The notes: generated by a model not told the origin, from the sequence alone. DNA of 64,000 nucleotides from Methylobacter luteus IMV-B-3098 (GCF_000427625.1 NZ_KE386569.1:249376-313375); one strand, 5' to 3'; shown: positions 45,715 through 55,262, numbered from the stretch's first letter. A program made the numbers and translations.

Positions 45715-47130
45715 GTGAACAACGCTCACAGACTCGGAATTATTCGTCCTCACAGTAATAAATTAATAGCATTGGCGCGATTGCTGGACGTTATCGTTAT
45801 TGGATTGACTTTATGGGCCATCCTTGACCTTAACGCCGTTGAATGGGATCGCAAGCATACTTGGTGGCTTCTGATATCCGTCGTCGCTTTTGGTATCTTT
45901 GCAGAATTCAATGAGTTATATCGGCAAAGTCGAGGGCTATCCATTCATATTGAAATAAGGCGTATTCTTATTTCATGGTTCTGGGTATTAGTTGTCATAA
46001 TGATCGTTGATCAAACTTATCCCTTGGTGGATCCTGTTTTTAAACATTATTTTTGGATGTGGATTGGAATGGTGCCTGTGGAGATAGTGTCTTGGCACAT
46101 TATTACCAGCAGTATTGCCGGCATAATCAGAAAAAGGGGTCGAAATACTCGCCGAGTTGCGATTTTTGGAGCAACTAGATTAGGTGTCGAATTAAAAAAT
46201 ATATTTGCCGAAGATGAATCGATGGGGTTGCATTTTGTTGGCTTTTATGATGATGAACAGAAAACTGAAACTGACAGAGGCGACTTAGCTGAAAATAAAT
46301 TGAAAGGTAACTTTCGGCAATTAATTAAAGATGCCAAGAAGGGAGCTATCGATATTGTTTATATTACACTTCCCTTGCGAGCAGAGCTTAGAATTAAGGA
46401 GCTGATTGAGCACTTATCGGATTCAACCGTTTCAGTTTATTATGTCCCTGATTTATTTGTATTTGATATGTTAAGATCCAGCTTGCATCATATAAAGGGA
46501 ATACCTGTCATAAGTATTCGTGATACTCCTTTTTATGGGGTTGATGGTGTTATAAAAAGGGCTTTCGATGTACTGTTAAGTCTGATTATTTTAATGGTAA
46601 TTGCAATTCCATTTGTAATAATTAGTGTAAGTGTTAGAATGAGCTCGCCTGGAGCAGTAATATTTAAACAGCGTCGATACGGTATTGGGGGCGAAGAAAT
46701 AATCGTTTGGAAATTCAGAACGATGACTGTCACTGAAGATGACAATAGTATTAAACAAGCACAAAAGAATGATCCTAGAGTGACAAGACTGGGCGCTTTT
46801 TTAAGACGTACATCGCTGGATGAATTGCCTCAGTTTATCAACGTTTTGCAGGGGAAAATGTCCATTGTTGGTCCCAGGCCCCATGCAGTAGCGCACAATG
46901 AATGGTATCGCGGACAAATAAAAGGCTACATGCTCAGGCATATAGTAAAACCGGGAATAACCGGATACGCGCAAATCAATGGCTATCGGGGAGAAACGGA
47001 TACTTTGGATAAAATGGAAAGAAGAATACAATATGATTTGGCTTATATAAGAAACTGGTCTTTATGGCTGGATATTAAAATTATAATGTTGACCATTTTT
47101 AAAGGTTTTTCGGGGGCGAAAGCTTATTAG
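45715..47130 (+). CDS. Undecaprenyl-phosphate sugar phosphotransferase (WcaJ/EPS initiating enzyme)
   Basis: 471 residues from GTG 45715. Four N-terminal spans, a central nucleotide-fold region (RVAIFGATRLGVELKNIFAEDESMGLHFVGFYDD) and a C-terminal phosphoglycosyl transferase: KRAFDVLLSLIILMVIAIP, SSPGAVIFKQRRYGIGGEEIIVWKFRTM, TRLGAFLRRTSLDELPQFINVLQGKMSIVGPRPH, KPGITGYAQINGYRGETDT. It puts the first sugar phosphate (probably glucose) on the lipid carrier. First gene of the EPS locus. Confidence 0.93.
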   Translation: MNNAHRLGIIRPHSNKLIALARLLDVIVIGLTLWAILDLNAVEWDRKHTWWLLISVVAFGIFAEFNELYRQSRGLSIHIEIRRILISWFWVLVVIMIVDQTYPLVDPVFKHYFWMWIGMVPVEIVSWHIITSSIAGIIRKRGRNTRRVAIFGATRLGVELKNIFAEDESMGLHFVGFYDDEQKTETDRGDLAENKLKGNFRQLIKDAKKGAIDIVYITLPLRAELRIKELIEHLSDSTVSVYYVPDLFVFDMLRSSLHHIKGIPVISIRDTPFYGVDGVIKRAFDVLLSLIILMVIAIPFVIISVSVRMSSPGAVIFKQRRYGIGGEEIIVWKFRTMTVTEDDNSIKQAQKNDPRVTRLGAFLRRTSLDELPQFINVLQGKMSIVGPRPHAVAHNEWYRGQIKGYMLRHIVKPGITGYAQINGYRGETDTLDKMERRIQYDLAYIRNWSLWLDIKIIMLTIFKGFSGAKAY

Positions 47131-47446
47131 CGCAATATCCATAGTATATTATTTGAGTTAAGCGAAAAATTAATAGAAAAATAAGAAATTAAAATAGACT
47201 AAAGGCTTTTAATAAACTTGATTTTATTACTTGCCGAGGCTAGGCGATAGAATATTTTATCGTAACGCAATATCAATAATGCTCTTTTGAAATTAAACTA
47301 GATTAATTTTTATTAAAAATTTTATAGATAACTGTTTATTATAGTTATTTTCTGGTGTGTTGAAATTGACCGCTGGATGCTATCAGAATTGGAATGATAG
47401 TTGTTAAGTCCGTGACCAACCGGTCGGTTGGCATGGTTCATGGATG
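47131..47446. other. Gene-free stretch before the riboswitch
   Basis: 316 bases, strongly AT-rich, probably holding a promoter for the PEP-CTERM-like gene. No open frame or clear terminator seen. Confidence 0.4.
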
Positions 47447-47527
47447 ATCAAGGCCTAACCTGTTGTGAAGCAGGGGCGGAAAACCGCGAGTCTTGGTGGG
47501 AGGATTTGCCAAGATAGTCGGGTTGCA
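47447..47527 (+). ncRNA. GEMM-I (cyclic-di-GMP-I)-like riboswitch aptamer
   Basis: The core order is that of GEMM-I: AAGGCCTAACC, then a P2 hairpin CCTGTT-GTGA-AGCAGG with a GNRA loop, then GGGGCGGAAAACCGCGAGTC (consensus GGGACGCAAAGCC-cGGgtC), a P3 stem CTTGG/CCAAG, and the 3' segment AGATAGTCGGGTTGC (consensus GGTAGCCGGGTTGCC). Several core bases differ from consensus and the P1 pairing looks weak. Placed 37 bases before the start of the PEP-CTERM-like gene. Ligand is inferred: c-di-GMP, or possibly another cyclic dinucleotide. Confidence 0.75.
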
Positions 47528-47563
47528 AATTATGATAATTTATAATTTGTTGCAGGTTTTTTT
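47524..47563 (+). terminator. AU-rich hairpin with T7, expression platform of the riboswitch
   Basis: AAATTAT (47527-47533) pairs with ATAATTT (47542-47548), extended by TGC/GCA over a bulge, then AGG and seven T directly before the ATG at 47564. The 5' arm overlaps the aptamer's 3' end, so the two structures compete. The hairpin also holds the only AGG-type ribosome-binding site. It may act in transcription or translation. Confidence 0.45.
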
Positions 47564-48088
47564 ATGAAAAAAGTTTTTTTAAGTTTTGTATTCTTATCCG
47601 TGCTTTCTTTTGGCGCAAACGCGGCTACTTTAACGCTAACAGAAGCAGATCCTGATTTTGCTGATCAAGATAACATGGCTGTTAATTTTGGTGGCACCGG
47701 TCAATTAGTGTCGGGCTCTGGTCAAATTCAGGGCTCAATCAACCATATCTGGGGTATTGAATCTAATCCAGATGCTTCATACGTCTCATCTTTCTCAATT
47801 GCAACGCCACAAGGCACTGCATTTATAGATGATGTTAAGCTTTATGCAGACAGTTCTTTAACTACATTGCTTGTAGCTGCAACTCAAGTTGGCCCTGAGT
47901 GGACATTCAGTTATCTGTTGCCAGCAAATACTCAATATTTTATAAATGTATTGGCTCATGGAACTGGCAGCTATACTCTTAACGTTCAAACACCAATTCC
48001 TGCTGCAGTCTGGCTATTCGGTTCTGCTTTAATGGGATTAGCCGGTTTTTCACGCCGTAAAACCAATTCAGCACTATCTGTTGCATAA
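47564..48088 (+). CDS. PEP-CTERM/VPLPA-CTERM-like secreted protein
   Basis: 174 residues. Signal peptide (LSVLSFGANA), a beta-rich body with repeated Thr/Ser/Gly strands (FVHSFSIATPQGTAF-like stretches) and a C-terminal sorting tail: TPIPAAVWLFGSALMGLAG, then FSRRK. This tail (IPAAVWLFGS-hydrophobic-RR) is the PEP/VPLPA-CTERM type processed by an exosortase. The exosortase is not in the window. The gene is under the GEMM-like riboswitch and has its own terminator, so it is regulated separately from the EPS genes. The body has no recognised domain. Confidence 0.85.
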   Translation: MKKVFLSFVFLSVLSFGANAATLTLTEADPDFADQDNMAVNFGGTGQLVSGSGQIQGSINHIWGIESNPDASYVSSFSIATPQGTAFIDDVKLYADSSLTTLLVAATQVGPEWTFSYLLPANTQYFINVLAHGTGSYTLNVQTPIPAAVWLFGSALMGLAGFSRRKTNSALSVA

Positions 48089-48113
48089 GAAAATTGATTT
48101 TTTCGGTTATACT

Positions 48114-48137
48114 AAAGGGGCGTAATGCCCCTTTTTT
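48114..48137 (+). terminator. Terminator of the PEP-CTERM-like gene
   Basis: AAAGGGGC / GCCCCTTT with loop GTAAT, followed by TTTTTT; 26 bases after the stop codon. Confidence 0.9.
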
Positions 48138-48164
48138 AATTTTATAAAATAGTAGTAAAAAATT

Positions 48165-48728
48165 ATGTTGTTTTTTATGAGAATTTTTTTGTTGCCGGTG
48201 TTGCCGGTACTCTTTGTTTTTTTTCAAACTGCGCATGCGGACTCCTATCAATACACGGTTAATTCCGGAGACATCCTTGAAATTTCAGTCTGGAATGAAG
48301 AAGCCTTGCAAAAGGAACTGCGCGTGTTGCCGGATGGCAGCATAAGTTTTCCGCTAGCGGGAAGTATCCCGGTTGCCGGTAAATCGATAAATCAGATACA
48401 GGCTATTTTGAAAGAAAGACTCGCAGAGTATATTGCCGATCCGGTGGTTAATATTTCGGTCAAGTCGGTTGAGGGCAATTCTATCTATGTCATCGGACAA
48501 GTGAAGAAGCCAGGCCAATTTGTTATGTATCAACCGATGGATGTCATGCAGATGCTGAGCCTTGCCGGCGGATTGACCGCATTCGCAAAAGCCAATGATA
48601 TTGTCATTTTGCGCCGTAATGGCGACAAATCCGAACCGATTGCATTTAAATACGGCGAAGTAGAAGATGGTGACAAATTAGAAAACAACCACTTGCTGCA
48701 TAGTGGCGATGTAATTATAGTGCCTTGA
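48165..48728 (+). CDS. Polysaccharide export protein (Wza/EpsE-like, short form)
   Basis: 187 residues. Signal peptide, then YTVNSGDILEISVWNEEALQKELRVLPDGSISFPLAGSIPVAGKSINQIQAILKERLAEYI (poly-export domain) and a SLBB-like domain (GNSIYVIGQVKKPGQFVMYQPMDVMQMLSLAGGLT), ending at the periplasmic side. The short form lacks Wza's C-terminal barrel helix, as in PEP-CTERM-associated EPS systems where a separate beta-barrel serves as the outer-membrane pore. That partner is the next gene. An in-frame ATG at 48177 is possible. Confidence 0.92.
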   Translation: MLFFMRIFLLPVLPVLFVFFQTAHADSYQYTVNSGDILEISVWNEEALQKELRVLPDGSISFPLAGSIPVAGKSINQIQAILKERLAEYIADPVVNISVKSVEGNSIYVIGQVKKPGQFVMYQPMDVMQMLSLAGGLTAFAKANDIVILRRNGDKSEPIAFKYGEVEDGDKLENNHLLHSGDVIIVP

Positions 48729-48757
48729 ATGCACTCTATATAAGCGTTATTAAGCAC

Positions 48758-50032
48758 ATGAAAATCATTTCTCAACAGGGTAAACAAGGATGTTACGCTG
48801 GTTGCATGAGAGGCCTATTAATTATTGGTATGGCCGTTTTTTGTTCCGGTCCTGATGCCGCTGAATGGACAGTGGCTGGCAATGTGGATCAGTCGTTGTC
48901 TTATAATGACAATGTTAGGATGTTGCCTCAAGACCCCGAAGGATCACTCATTTATGTTTTAACGCCTACACTTAATTTTGCCCGTAAAACCGAAGCATGG
49001 GATGTGCAAGGTAACGCCAGTTACGGTCTTCAGCATTATACCGATATAGAAGAACTCAATAACAATCCGCAAAACTACGGATTAAGCACCGCATATCGAA
49101 CCGAGCGCAGTAATACAGGGTTAAGTGCGAGCTATTCTATTTTACCCAGCCAAAATTTTGCAGAACAGGACACTGGCAATTTTTCATCTAACGTGAACCG
49201 CGACAACATAACAGTCACTCCGACTTATTCTTACAGATTTACGGAGCTGGACAGCTTGATCGGTTCAGCATCCTACTCAAAATCAACCTATTCTGGCTCA
49301 GATTTTGACAATAACGAAACTGGGTTTAATAACTTTAATGATAACGAAAATAAGTCAATCAATATGGGTTGGCAACGGCAGTGGAATGAACTATTTGCGC
49401 AGACCATTTCCATATTTTATTCAAATTATGAATCGACGGGACAGATAAATTCCAGCAGTGACAGTTATGGGATAAATCTGTCGTCGAACTATCAGCTTTC
49501 AGAAAAATGGCAATTTAGCGGCACCATCGGCGGGCGAATTACAGACACAAGCACAGAGACTGTAATAATTCCCGGTCTGTTGACGGCAACCGATCAAAAT
49601 ACATCGGAAGGTTTTTTAACGGATATCGGTGTACATTATAAAGGTGAAAGTCTATCGTCAACTTTCGGTTTAAGCCGATCGTTAGTTCCTTCAGGTCAAG
49701 GACAGTTAACCGAACAAACAAGGATCAGCCTTGATTTTTCGTATCAAATAACCGAGCGACTTTCAAGCGGGTTGATGACCAGTTATCAGGAAACGGATTC
49801 AGTCGGTGATAGAAGTGACGGGTTGGGGCTAAGCCGTACAAATATACGGGTTTCGCCTAACGTTAACTGGAAATTAACAGAGGATTGGTTGTTGTCGGCA
49901 TCCTATGCTTATAGACAGCAGGAGAGGCCAGGCTCGGCTGCAATAGTAAACTCAAGGGCTGGAACAGCAGAGTCAAATATATTTATGTTGTCTATTAATT
50001 ACAACTGGTCCGGATTAAGTATTTCGAGATAA
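48758..50032 (+). CDS. Outer-membrane beta-barrel protein of the EPS export system (TIGR03016-like)
   Basis: About 424 residues; the frame is open from 48725 and the exact start is unclear (48758 or 48806). Signal region, then a chain of alternating hydrophobic strands ending in aromatic residues (SLSYNDNVRM, NASYGLQHY, TDIGVHYKGESLSS), and a C-terminal strand NIFMLSINYNWSGLSISR. This is the layout of PEP-CTERM-system-associated outer-membrane barrels that likely pass exopolysaccharide. It overlaps the preceding export gene or nearly does, in line with an operon. Confidence 0.8.
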   Translation: MKIISQQGKQGCYAGCMRGLLIIGMAVFCSGPDAAEWTVAGNVDQSLSYNDNVRMLPQDPEGSLIYVLTPTLNFARKTEAWDVQGNASYGLQHYTDIEELNNNPQNYGLSTAYRTERSNTGLSASYSILPSQNFAEQDTGNFSSNVNRDNITVTPTYSYRFTELDSLIGSASYSKSTYSGSDFDNNETGFNNFNDNENKSINMGWQRQWNELFAQTISIFYSNYESTGQINSSSDSYGINLSSNYQLSEKWQFSGTIGGRITDTSTETVIIPGLLTATDQNTSEGFLTDIGVHYKGESLSSTFGLSRSLVPSGQGQLTEQTRISLDFSYQITERLSSGLMTSYQETDSVGDRSDGLGLSRTNIRVSPNVNWKLTEDWLLSASYAYRQQERPGSAAIVNSRAGTAESNIFMLSINYNWSGLSISR

Positions 50033-50040
50033 AGACTGCA

Positions 50041-51762
50041 ATGGAAGAAAACGTTAAAACTCTGAAAGATTACCTGCAGATAGCGCGCAGACGAAAATAT
50101 ATCATTGTTATCCCCGCGCTTATATTGTTGCTTGCCAGTATCGCGGTCGCATTGATCTTGCCGCCGGTTTATCAATCGCAAGCCACCATTTTAATTGAAC
50201 AGCAGCAAATTCCAACCGATCTGGTTAAATCAACCGTCACCAGTTATGCGGATGAGCGTATCAGCCTGATTCAGCAACGGGTTATGACGATTGATAATTT
50301 AACAAAAATCATTGATAAATTTGGTCTGTATTCCAAGCAAAAGGAAAAGTTGACGGTAGCAGAACAGGCTGAACAATTTCGGATGAGTGCTCACCTTGAG
50401 CTTGTGAATGCCGATGTAATCAGTCAAGGGGGAAGGATGAGCAAAGCAACGCTCGCATTCAAATTGTCATTTGATGATAAAGATCCGCAGCTGGCACAAA
50501 AAGTAACCAATGAACTGGTCACTCTGTTTTTGAATGAAAACGTCCGTAACCGTACAGAGAGAGCCGAAGAAACAACTGTGTTTCTGGAAGAAGAGGCGCA
50601 GAAATTCAAAGTTGAGATTCAGAAAATTGAAAATGAACTGGCTGAATATAAAGAAAAATACAAGGGTAGTCTGCCGGAGTTATTATCTTCCAATTTATCA
50701 ATGATCAGCCGTATCGAAAGTGAGATTCAGCAATTGGGCTTGCAGGAAAAAATGCTTGATGAACGAAAAATCAGCTTAAAATCGCAAATGGCTATAGCTG
50801 GTCAAGGTCTACTGGCTTCATCGGGCTCCGATGCTCGTGCGCCGAGTTCACTTGCGGAATTAAAGCTGGAGCAGGCTCGCTTATTGAGCAAGTATTCAGC
50901 CACACACCCGGATGTTGTTCGAATTAAACGGCAGGTCGAAATACTTGAATCGGGACAAAATCCTGAGCAGCCAGAGGCGAATGCTGAATTGCAGGAAGCG
51001 AGACAGGAACTGACGAAATTACGGCAGCAATATTCCGATAATCACCCGGATATTAAGGTTGCTCAACGCAAAGTTGCCGAGCTAACAGGTTCGGCGAGTC
51101 CATCTGCTACAAAAAAGTTGCCGGATCAAAGCATCAATAATCCAGCTCTTTTGCAGATTAAAAGCGAAATGGATGTGGCTGAAATTCAGCAAGCCAGTAT
51201 TAGAACGCACCGGGCTGAAATGCAGGAAAAATTAAAATCACTGGAAATGAACGTGGGACAAACGCATCAAGTTGAACGTGGTTACTATGAACTGATGAGG
51301 GATCTGGATAATAACAAAGCTAAGTACAACGAGCTCAAGGCAAAACAGCTTGAAGCTAAATTGGCACAGACACTGGAAGAGGAGCAAAAAGCTGAAAAAT
51401 TCAGTCTGCTCGAGCCGCCACTTCTGCCCAATAAACCTATCAAGCCCAACCGGCTTAAAATATTGTTCATGGGATTTATAGTTTCTATAGGAGCCGGTTT
51501 GGGCGTCGGTTATCTGAGAGAAATGATGGACGGCAGCATCAGAGGGCATCGTTCCTTGGCACATATCGTCGGTATGGAACCTTTAGTCGTGGTTCCCTAT
51601 ATAGAAAATCAGGAAGATAGGGACAGAACCAGAAAAAACATTATTAGCTTCAGCGTCATAGCGGGAGTATTGCTTCTAGGAATGATAGTGGCGATACATA
51701 CGCTTTATATGCCGCTCGATATTTTATGGTACAAAACCTGGAATCGGTTGGGGCTTATATAA
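50041..51762 (+). CDS. Polysaccharide chain-length determinant (PCP, Wzz/GumC-like)
   Basis: 573 residues. N-terminal Wzz start (LKDYLQIARRRKYIIVIPALILLLASIAVALILPPVYQSQATILIEQQ), a long coiled coil (RAEETTVFLEEEAQKFKVEIQKIE onward, residues ~170-460), and a second span near residue 480 (KILFMGFIVSIGAGLGVGYLREMMDGSI). This is the XrtA/PEP-CTERM-type chain-length protein that pairs with the separate kinase encoded next. It regulates polymer length in the inner membrane. Internal QQYSDNHPDIK and KYSATHPDV are two copies of the same motif. Confidence 0.93.
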   Translation: MEENVKTLKDYLQIARRRKYIIVIPALILLLASIAVALILPPVYQSQATILIEQQQIPTDLVKSTVTSYADERISLIQQRVMTIDNLTKIIDKFGLYSKQKEKLTVAEQAEQFRMSAHLELVNADVISQGGRMSKATLAFKLSFDDKDPQLAQKVTNELVTLFLNENVRNRTERAEETTVFLEEEAQKFKVEIQKIENELAEYKEKYKGSLPELLSSNLSMISRIESEIQQLGLQEKMLDERKISLKSQMAIAGQGLLASSGSDARAPSSLAELKLEQARLLSKYSATHPDVVRIKRQVEILESGQNPEQPEANAELQEARQELTKLRQQYSDNHPDIKVAQRKVAELTGSASPSATKKLPDQSINNPALLQIKSEMDVAEIQQASIRTHRAEMQEKLKSLEMNVGQTHQVERGYYELMRDLDNNKAKYNELKAKQLEAKLAQTLEEEQKAEKFSLLEPPLLPNKPIKPNRLKILFMGFIVSIGAGLGVGYLREMMDGSIRGHRSLAHIVGMEPLVVVPYIENQEDRDRTRKNIISFSVIAGVLLLGMIVAIHTLYMPLDILWYKTWNRLGLI

Positions 51763-52054
51763 AAACAATTGCAATTATTCAATAGTTTTTTATATGAATG
51801 GAGTTTGAAAACAACTGTTAGGAATTAAAAGGTTAAAAAACTCTTAATAATAAGGAGTTAGAATAATTTTCTCCTGAGCGGAAAATTTTAGGGAAAATAA
51901 GAAAGAATATTAATTTAAGCTTATTATCGAAGCCTTTTTATAGCGATAGAAAGGGCGGCACTTGTGTGGATATATCTATGCTCTCAAGAATAAGATGATA
52001 ATAGATATAAAAATCCAGAATAGACGAGCAAACAGCGAATATAGGGCAATAAAG

Positions 52055-52924
52055 TTGGAACATATACAGCAAGCTTTAGATAAGTATAAAAAATCTAAAC
52101 AATCCGAGTCCGCCAGTCCGAAAAAAAACAAGCCTACCGAGGAGCAAGCTATAGTTTATGCGAAAACTAAAGTACATGCCGCCAATCAGGATGTTATGAA
52201 AGAGCGTAGAGTGGTAGCAATGCTGAAACATGATCCTATAGCGGAAGTGTTTCGGATGTTACGCACTAAAGTCCTCAAACAATTGCGGGAAAACAACTGG
52301 AACAGTTTTGCCATCACTGCTCCGACACAAAACGCTGGAAAATCGATGGTTGCCGCCAATCTGGCCATCGCAATGTCCATGGAAGTCAATCAGACAGTCC
52401 TGCTTGTCGATCTGGATTTAAGAAAGCCCAAAATACACTGGTATTTTGATCTGCAGGTCGAAAAAGGACTGAGCGATTACCTCGTGTCTGATATACCCTT
52501 ATCAGATATCCTGGTTAATCCAGGGGGATATTGGTTGACTGGTACTAAGACCGTAAAAGACGATATGCCCTTATCTGATATTTTAGTTAATCCAGGATTT
52601 GAGCGTTTAGTATTACTGCCAGGCAGGGACCAGGTAACAGGATCTTCAGAAATGCTGTCCAGTCCCAGAATGAAGAGACTGATCAAAGACATAAAAAACC
52701 AATACGAATCAAGAATTATAATATTTGATCTTCCCCCCATTCTGTCCACTGACGATGTTTTAGTCAGCATGGACTATTTCGATGCCGCATTACTGGTGGT
52801 TGAAGAGGGCGGCAATACACCCGAAGAAGTCACTAAAGCATTGCGAATGCTGTCTGGTACCCAATTGTTGGGCACAGTATTAAACAAATCGGAAACCTTG
52901 CCTGAGCATCAGGGATATTATTAA
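52055..52924 (+). CDS. Exopolysaccharide tyrosine-kinase-like ATPase (BY-kinase/CpsD-EpsG type)
   Basis: About 289 residues. I place the start at TTG 52055 because MEHIQQALDKYKKSKQ matches the standard opening of PEP-CTERM-associated kinases and AGGG lies upstream; the frame is open to GTG 51962. Walker A TAPTQNAGKSMVAANLA, Walker A' VLLVDLDLRKP, and RIIIFDLPPILSTDD (Walker B). The sequence IPLSDILVNPG occurs twice, 72 bases apart (52490 and 52562), an in-frame duplication not usual in this family. The tyrosine tail is reduced to a final YY. It probably partners the chain-length protein. Confidence 0.9.
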   Translation: MEHIQQALDKYKKSKQSESASPKKNKPTEEQAIVYAKTKVHAANQDVMKERRVVAMLKHDPIAEVFRMLRTKVLKQLRENNWNSFAITAPTQNAGKSMVAANLAIAMSMEVNQTVLLVDLDLRKPKIHWYFDLQVEKGLSDYLVSDIPLSDILVNPGGYWLTGTKTVKDDMPLSDILVNPGFERLVLLPGRDQVTGSSEMLSSPRMKRLIKDIKNQYESRIIIFDLPPILSTDDVLVSMDYFDAALLVVEEGGNTPEEVTKALRMLSGTQLLGTVLNKSETLPEHQGYY

Positions 52925-53364
52925 ATGTTATGCAGTAGATTTTCTACTGTAGGGGCGAATTCATTCGCCCCCAAGACTCTTTTTTGGCATTCGGTCATAG
53001 GTGATTCAATTTCCTGTAAGAGTATAAATAATTCGCCCTTACAGGCACATAACTACAAATCAGTAGCGCAGCAAGAGATGGATTTGCCCTTGCCTAATAT
53101 CAGTTCTTAAGCACTGGTTAAAGTAGACTGATTACAGTGATTTTCTATAGCCACATTTTCATGACTAATAATGTGTCTGATAATAAGTTTTGATGTAATT
53201 TTATGCATTGTCAGGGAATTTTAGTTCTAATTATTGCGGCTAGAGATTCTTTCATCAGATTATTTTTATCCGTTAACTTTCTATAAAGGCTTAATGTGTG
53301 TAAATGGAAAATAATCGTTTTGTATTTTGGAATTATTTAAATTAATCTGCTTTGGGATGTGATA
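52925..53364. other. Gene-free stretch with palindromic dispersed repeat, copy 2 (52948-52971)
   Basis: TGTAGGGGCG, AATTCATTCG, CCCC: same element as at 14521 with four arm bases changed in compensating pairs. A degenerate inverted partner (AATTCGCCCTTACAGG, ~53029) lies ~65 bases further. The AT-rich remainder leads to the beta-helix gene. Confidence 0.65.
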
Positions 53365-54597
53365 ATGAAAAGAAATATATTTATTATTAATACGAGTCTA
53401 GTGTTGCTTTGCCTGATTTCCAGTCCATCCTATGCGCAGAATTATTATGTCTGCAATGATGGCTCGGATAGCAATCGCGGTTGGTCGACCGATGAGCCAT
53501 GGGCGACTTTCGATTTCGCCATGTCAAGATTCAAGAATCTGAACGCCGGGGATGCCATTCTGTTCTGCCGAGGCGGGACGTTTACTTCATCTTATCCCCG
53601 ATTGTTCAATCAACACTGCGCTGCGGATGCACCATGCACAATCGCTGACTACATGCCGCCTAATACGGCATCTACAAAATCTACAAATGCCAACTTACCG
53701 CTCATTACCAGCAGCGGCACCAATGGCGTGTTGAATTTTCAGGATGGCGGCGAGGCCGACCATGACGAAGGCTATGTCGTCAAAAATCTGTCGATCAAGG
53801 GTAACGGTGCCGGATCCGGTATTTTCCTGTTTAATGATGTGGACTTTGTTTCAATCGATGGGGTTATTATTGATGGCTTTGATATCGGTGTGCATTCGGC
53901 GGGCGCTAATGTGCCCAATCCCGGCGCCAATCGGGTCAATGAGAGTATAGAACTGAAAAACTCGCAAATCATCAATAATAAAGGCCAGGGCTGGCTGGGC
54001 GGCTGCAATGACTGTGTGATCGACAACAACAAGTTCACCAATAACGGCTTTGCCAGAAAAATACTCAACCATAATATTTATATCAGTGGCGCTAATAATT
54101 TCGGCATTACGGTTTCCAGCAATACCTTAACCAAATCAGCGTTTGTCGGCGGCAAATGCACCGGTGTAGCCCTGGTGGTTCATGGTGTCGTCAGGGATTT
54201 GGCCATTAAGGACAACACGGTTTTTGAAGCCATTGGGGCGGCCGAGCCGACATGCTGGGGCATCAGCGTCGATCCCGGCTATGCGACTGAAGAGTCCTTC
54301 AGCAATGTGATGATTACCGGTAACAAGGTCACCAATGTCGGCAATGTCGGCATCGGCTGCGCGTCCTGCACGGATCTGCAGATTCTGGACAATACCATCA
54401 CGCATTCCCAGGATTTTGGTTTTACGGGAATAAGGACGCCGGTCAGGACCGAGGATACGGTTAAATCTGATCGGGTACTGGTTACTGGTAATTATATTGA
54501 ACTGCTGGATTCCAATAACAGAGGCAAGCAAGGCATTGTTGTGACTTCCACCGGCGATGTGAATGTGGGATCAAATGAGATTTACATATCCAAGTAA
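53365..54597 (+). CDS. Secreted right-handed beta-helix protein (polysaccharide lyase/epimerase-like)
   Basis: 410 residues from ATG 53365. Signal peptide (CLISSPSYA), then YYVCNDGSDSNRGWSTDEPWATFDFAMSRF, a common start of parallel beta-helix enzymes, and about ten rungs with stacked Asn/Gly/Ile (VVKNLSIKGNGAGSGIFLFNDVDFVSIDGVIIDGF; VSSNTLTKSAF; VMITGNKVTNVGNVGI). No catalytic residues can be named. In an EPS locus it may be a lyase or epimerase acting on the polymer, or a structural protein. Confidence 0.8.
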   Translation: MKRNIFIINTSLVLLCLISSPSYAQNYYVCNDGSDSNRGWSTDEPWATFDFAMSRFKNLNAGDAILFCRGGTFTSSYPRLFNQHCAADAPCTIADYMPPNTASTKSTNANLPLITSSGTNGVLNFQDGGEADHDEGYVVKNLSIKGNGAGSGIFLFNDVDFVSIDGVIIDGFDIGVHSAGANVPNPGANRVNESIELKNSQIINNKGQGWLGGCNDCVIDNNKFTNNGFARKILNHNIYISGANNFGITVSSNTLTKSAFVGGKCTGVALVVHGVVRDLAIKDNTVFEAIGAAEPTCWGISVDPGYATEESFSNVMITGNKVTNVGNVGIGCASCTDLQILDNTITHSQDFGFTGIRTPVRTEDTVKSDRVLVTGNYIELLDSNNRGKQGIVVTSTGDVNVGSNEIYISK

Positions 54598-55262
54598 TAA
54601 AAATAATTTAATACTAATTTTGGATGGTTTAATCAGTGTTATGTACTACCTCGGCAATTATGCTGCCAATAATACTGTTAAGTTAAAAAACATGTCGTCA
54701 TTTCTTTATGAATCAATGGAATGGCGACTTAACTGAGTGCAATCGATTAGCGCCTATATACAATTTTTTCATTTCGATAATTATTCAAATAGTATTTACG
54801 GTTATTTAATGAATATTGATGACATTTCTGGATGTAAAAAATTTACTGAAAGATCATCTTTTATAAGGCTTTTTCAGCACTCGCATAATTATTGAATTAA
54901 CTAGCAGTCATTTTACGCATTAATAAAAGATACAAAAAACTGTTTACGGTCGATAACAACTACTAAAACAACAGTAATAAGAAAAATACAATCGTTATAC
55001 AATCTTACCCTCAACGATGCCCCGTCCGCTTTTAATGAATGTTGCATATAGTCGGTTCCAACATCCAATATTGGCGACGGTTGTGAGGATTTTTTGGATC
55101 ACTTGGGCCAAATGTTAAGTTGGCGCTCTTTTAGATCAAATATACCCAAGTATTTTTTATGATGTTAAGAGAGCAGAACAGTGCTGATATATAAAATTTG
55201 TTTATTAACTACAAAATCCAAAGAACAAAGCGAAAATGGAATATATAGGTAATTAAAAAGAA
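54598..55262. other. Gene-free AT-rich region
   Basis: 665 bases, no credible gene, RNA or clear terminator. It separates the export/assembly block from the glycosyltransferase block and marks a change to more AT-rich coding sequence; a second promoter is expected here. Confidence 0.4.
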
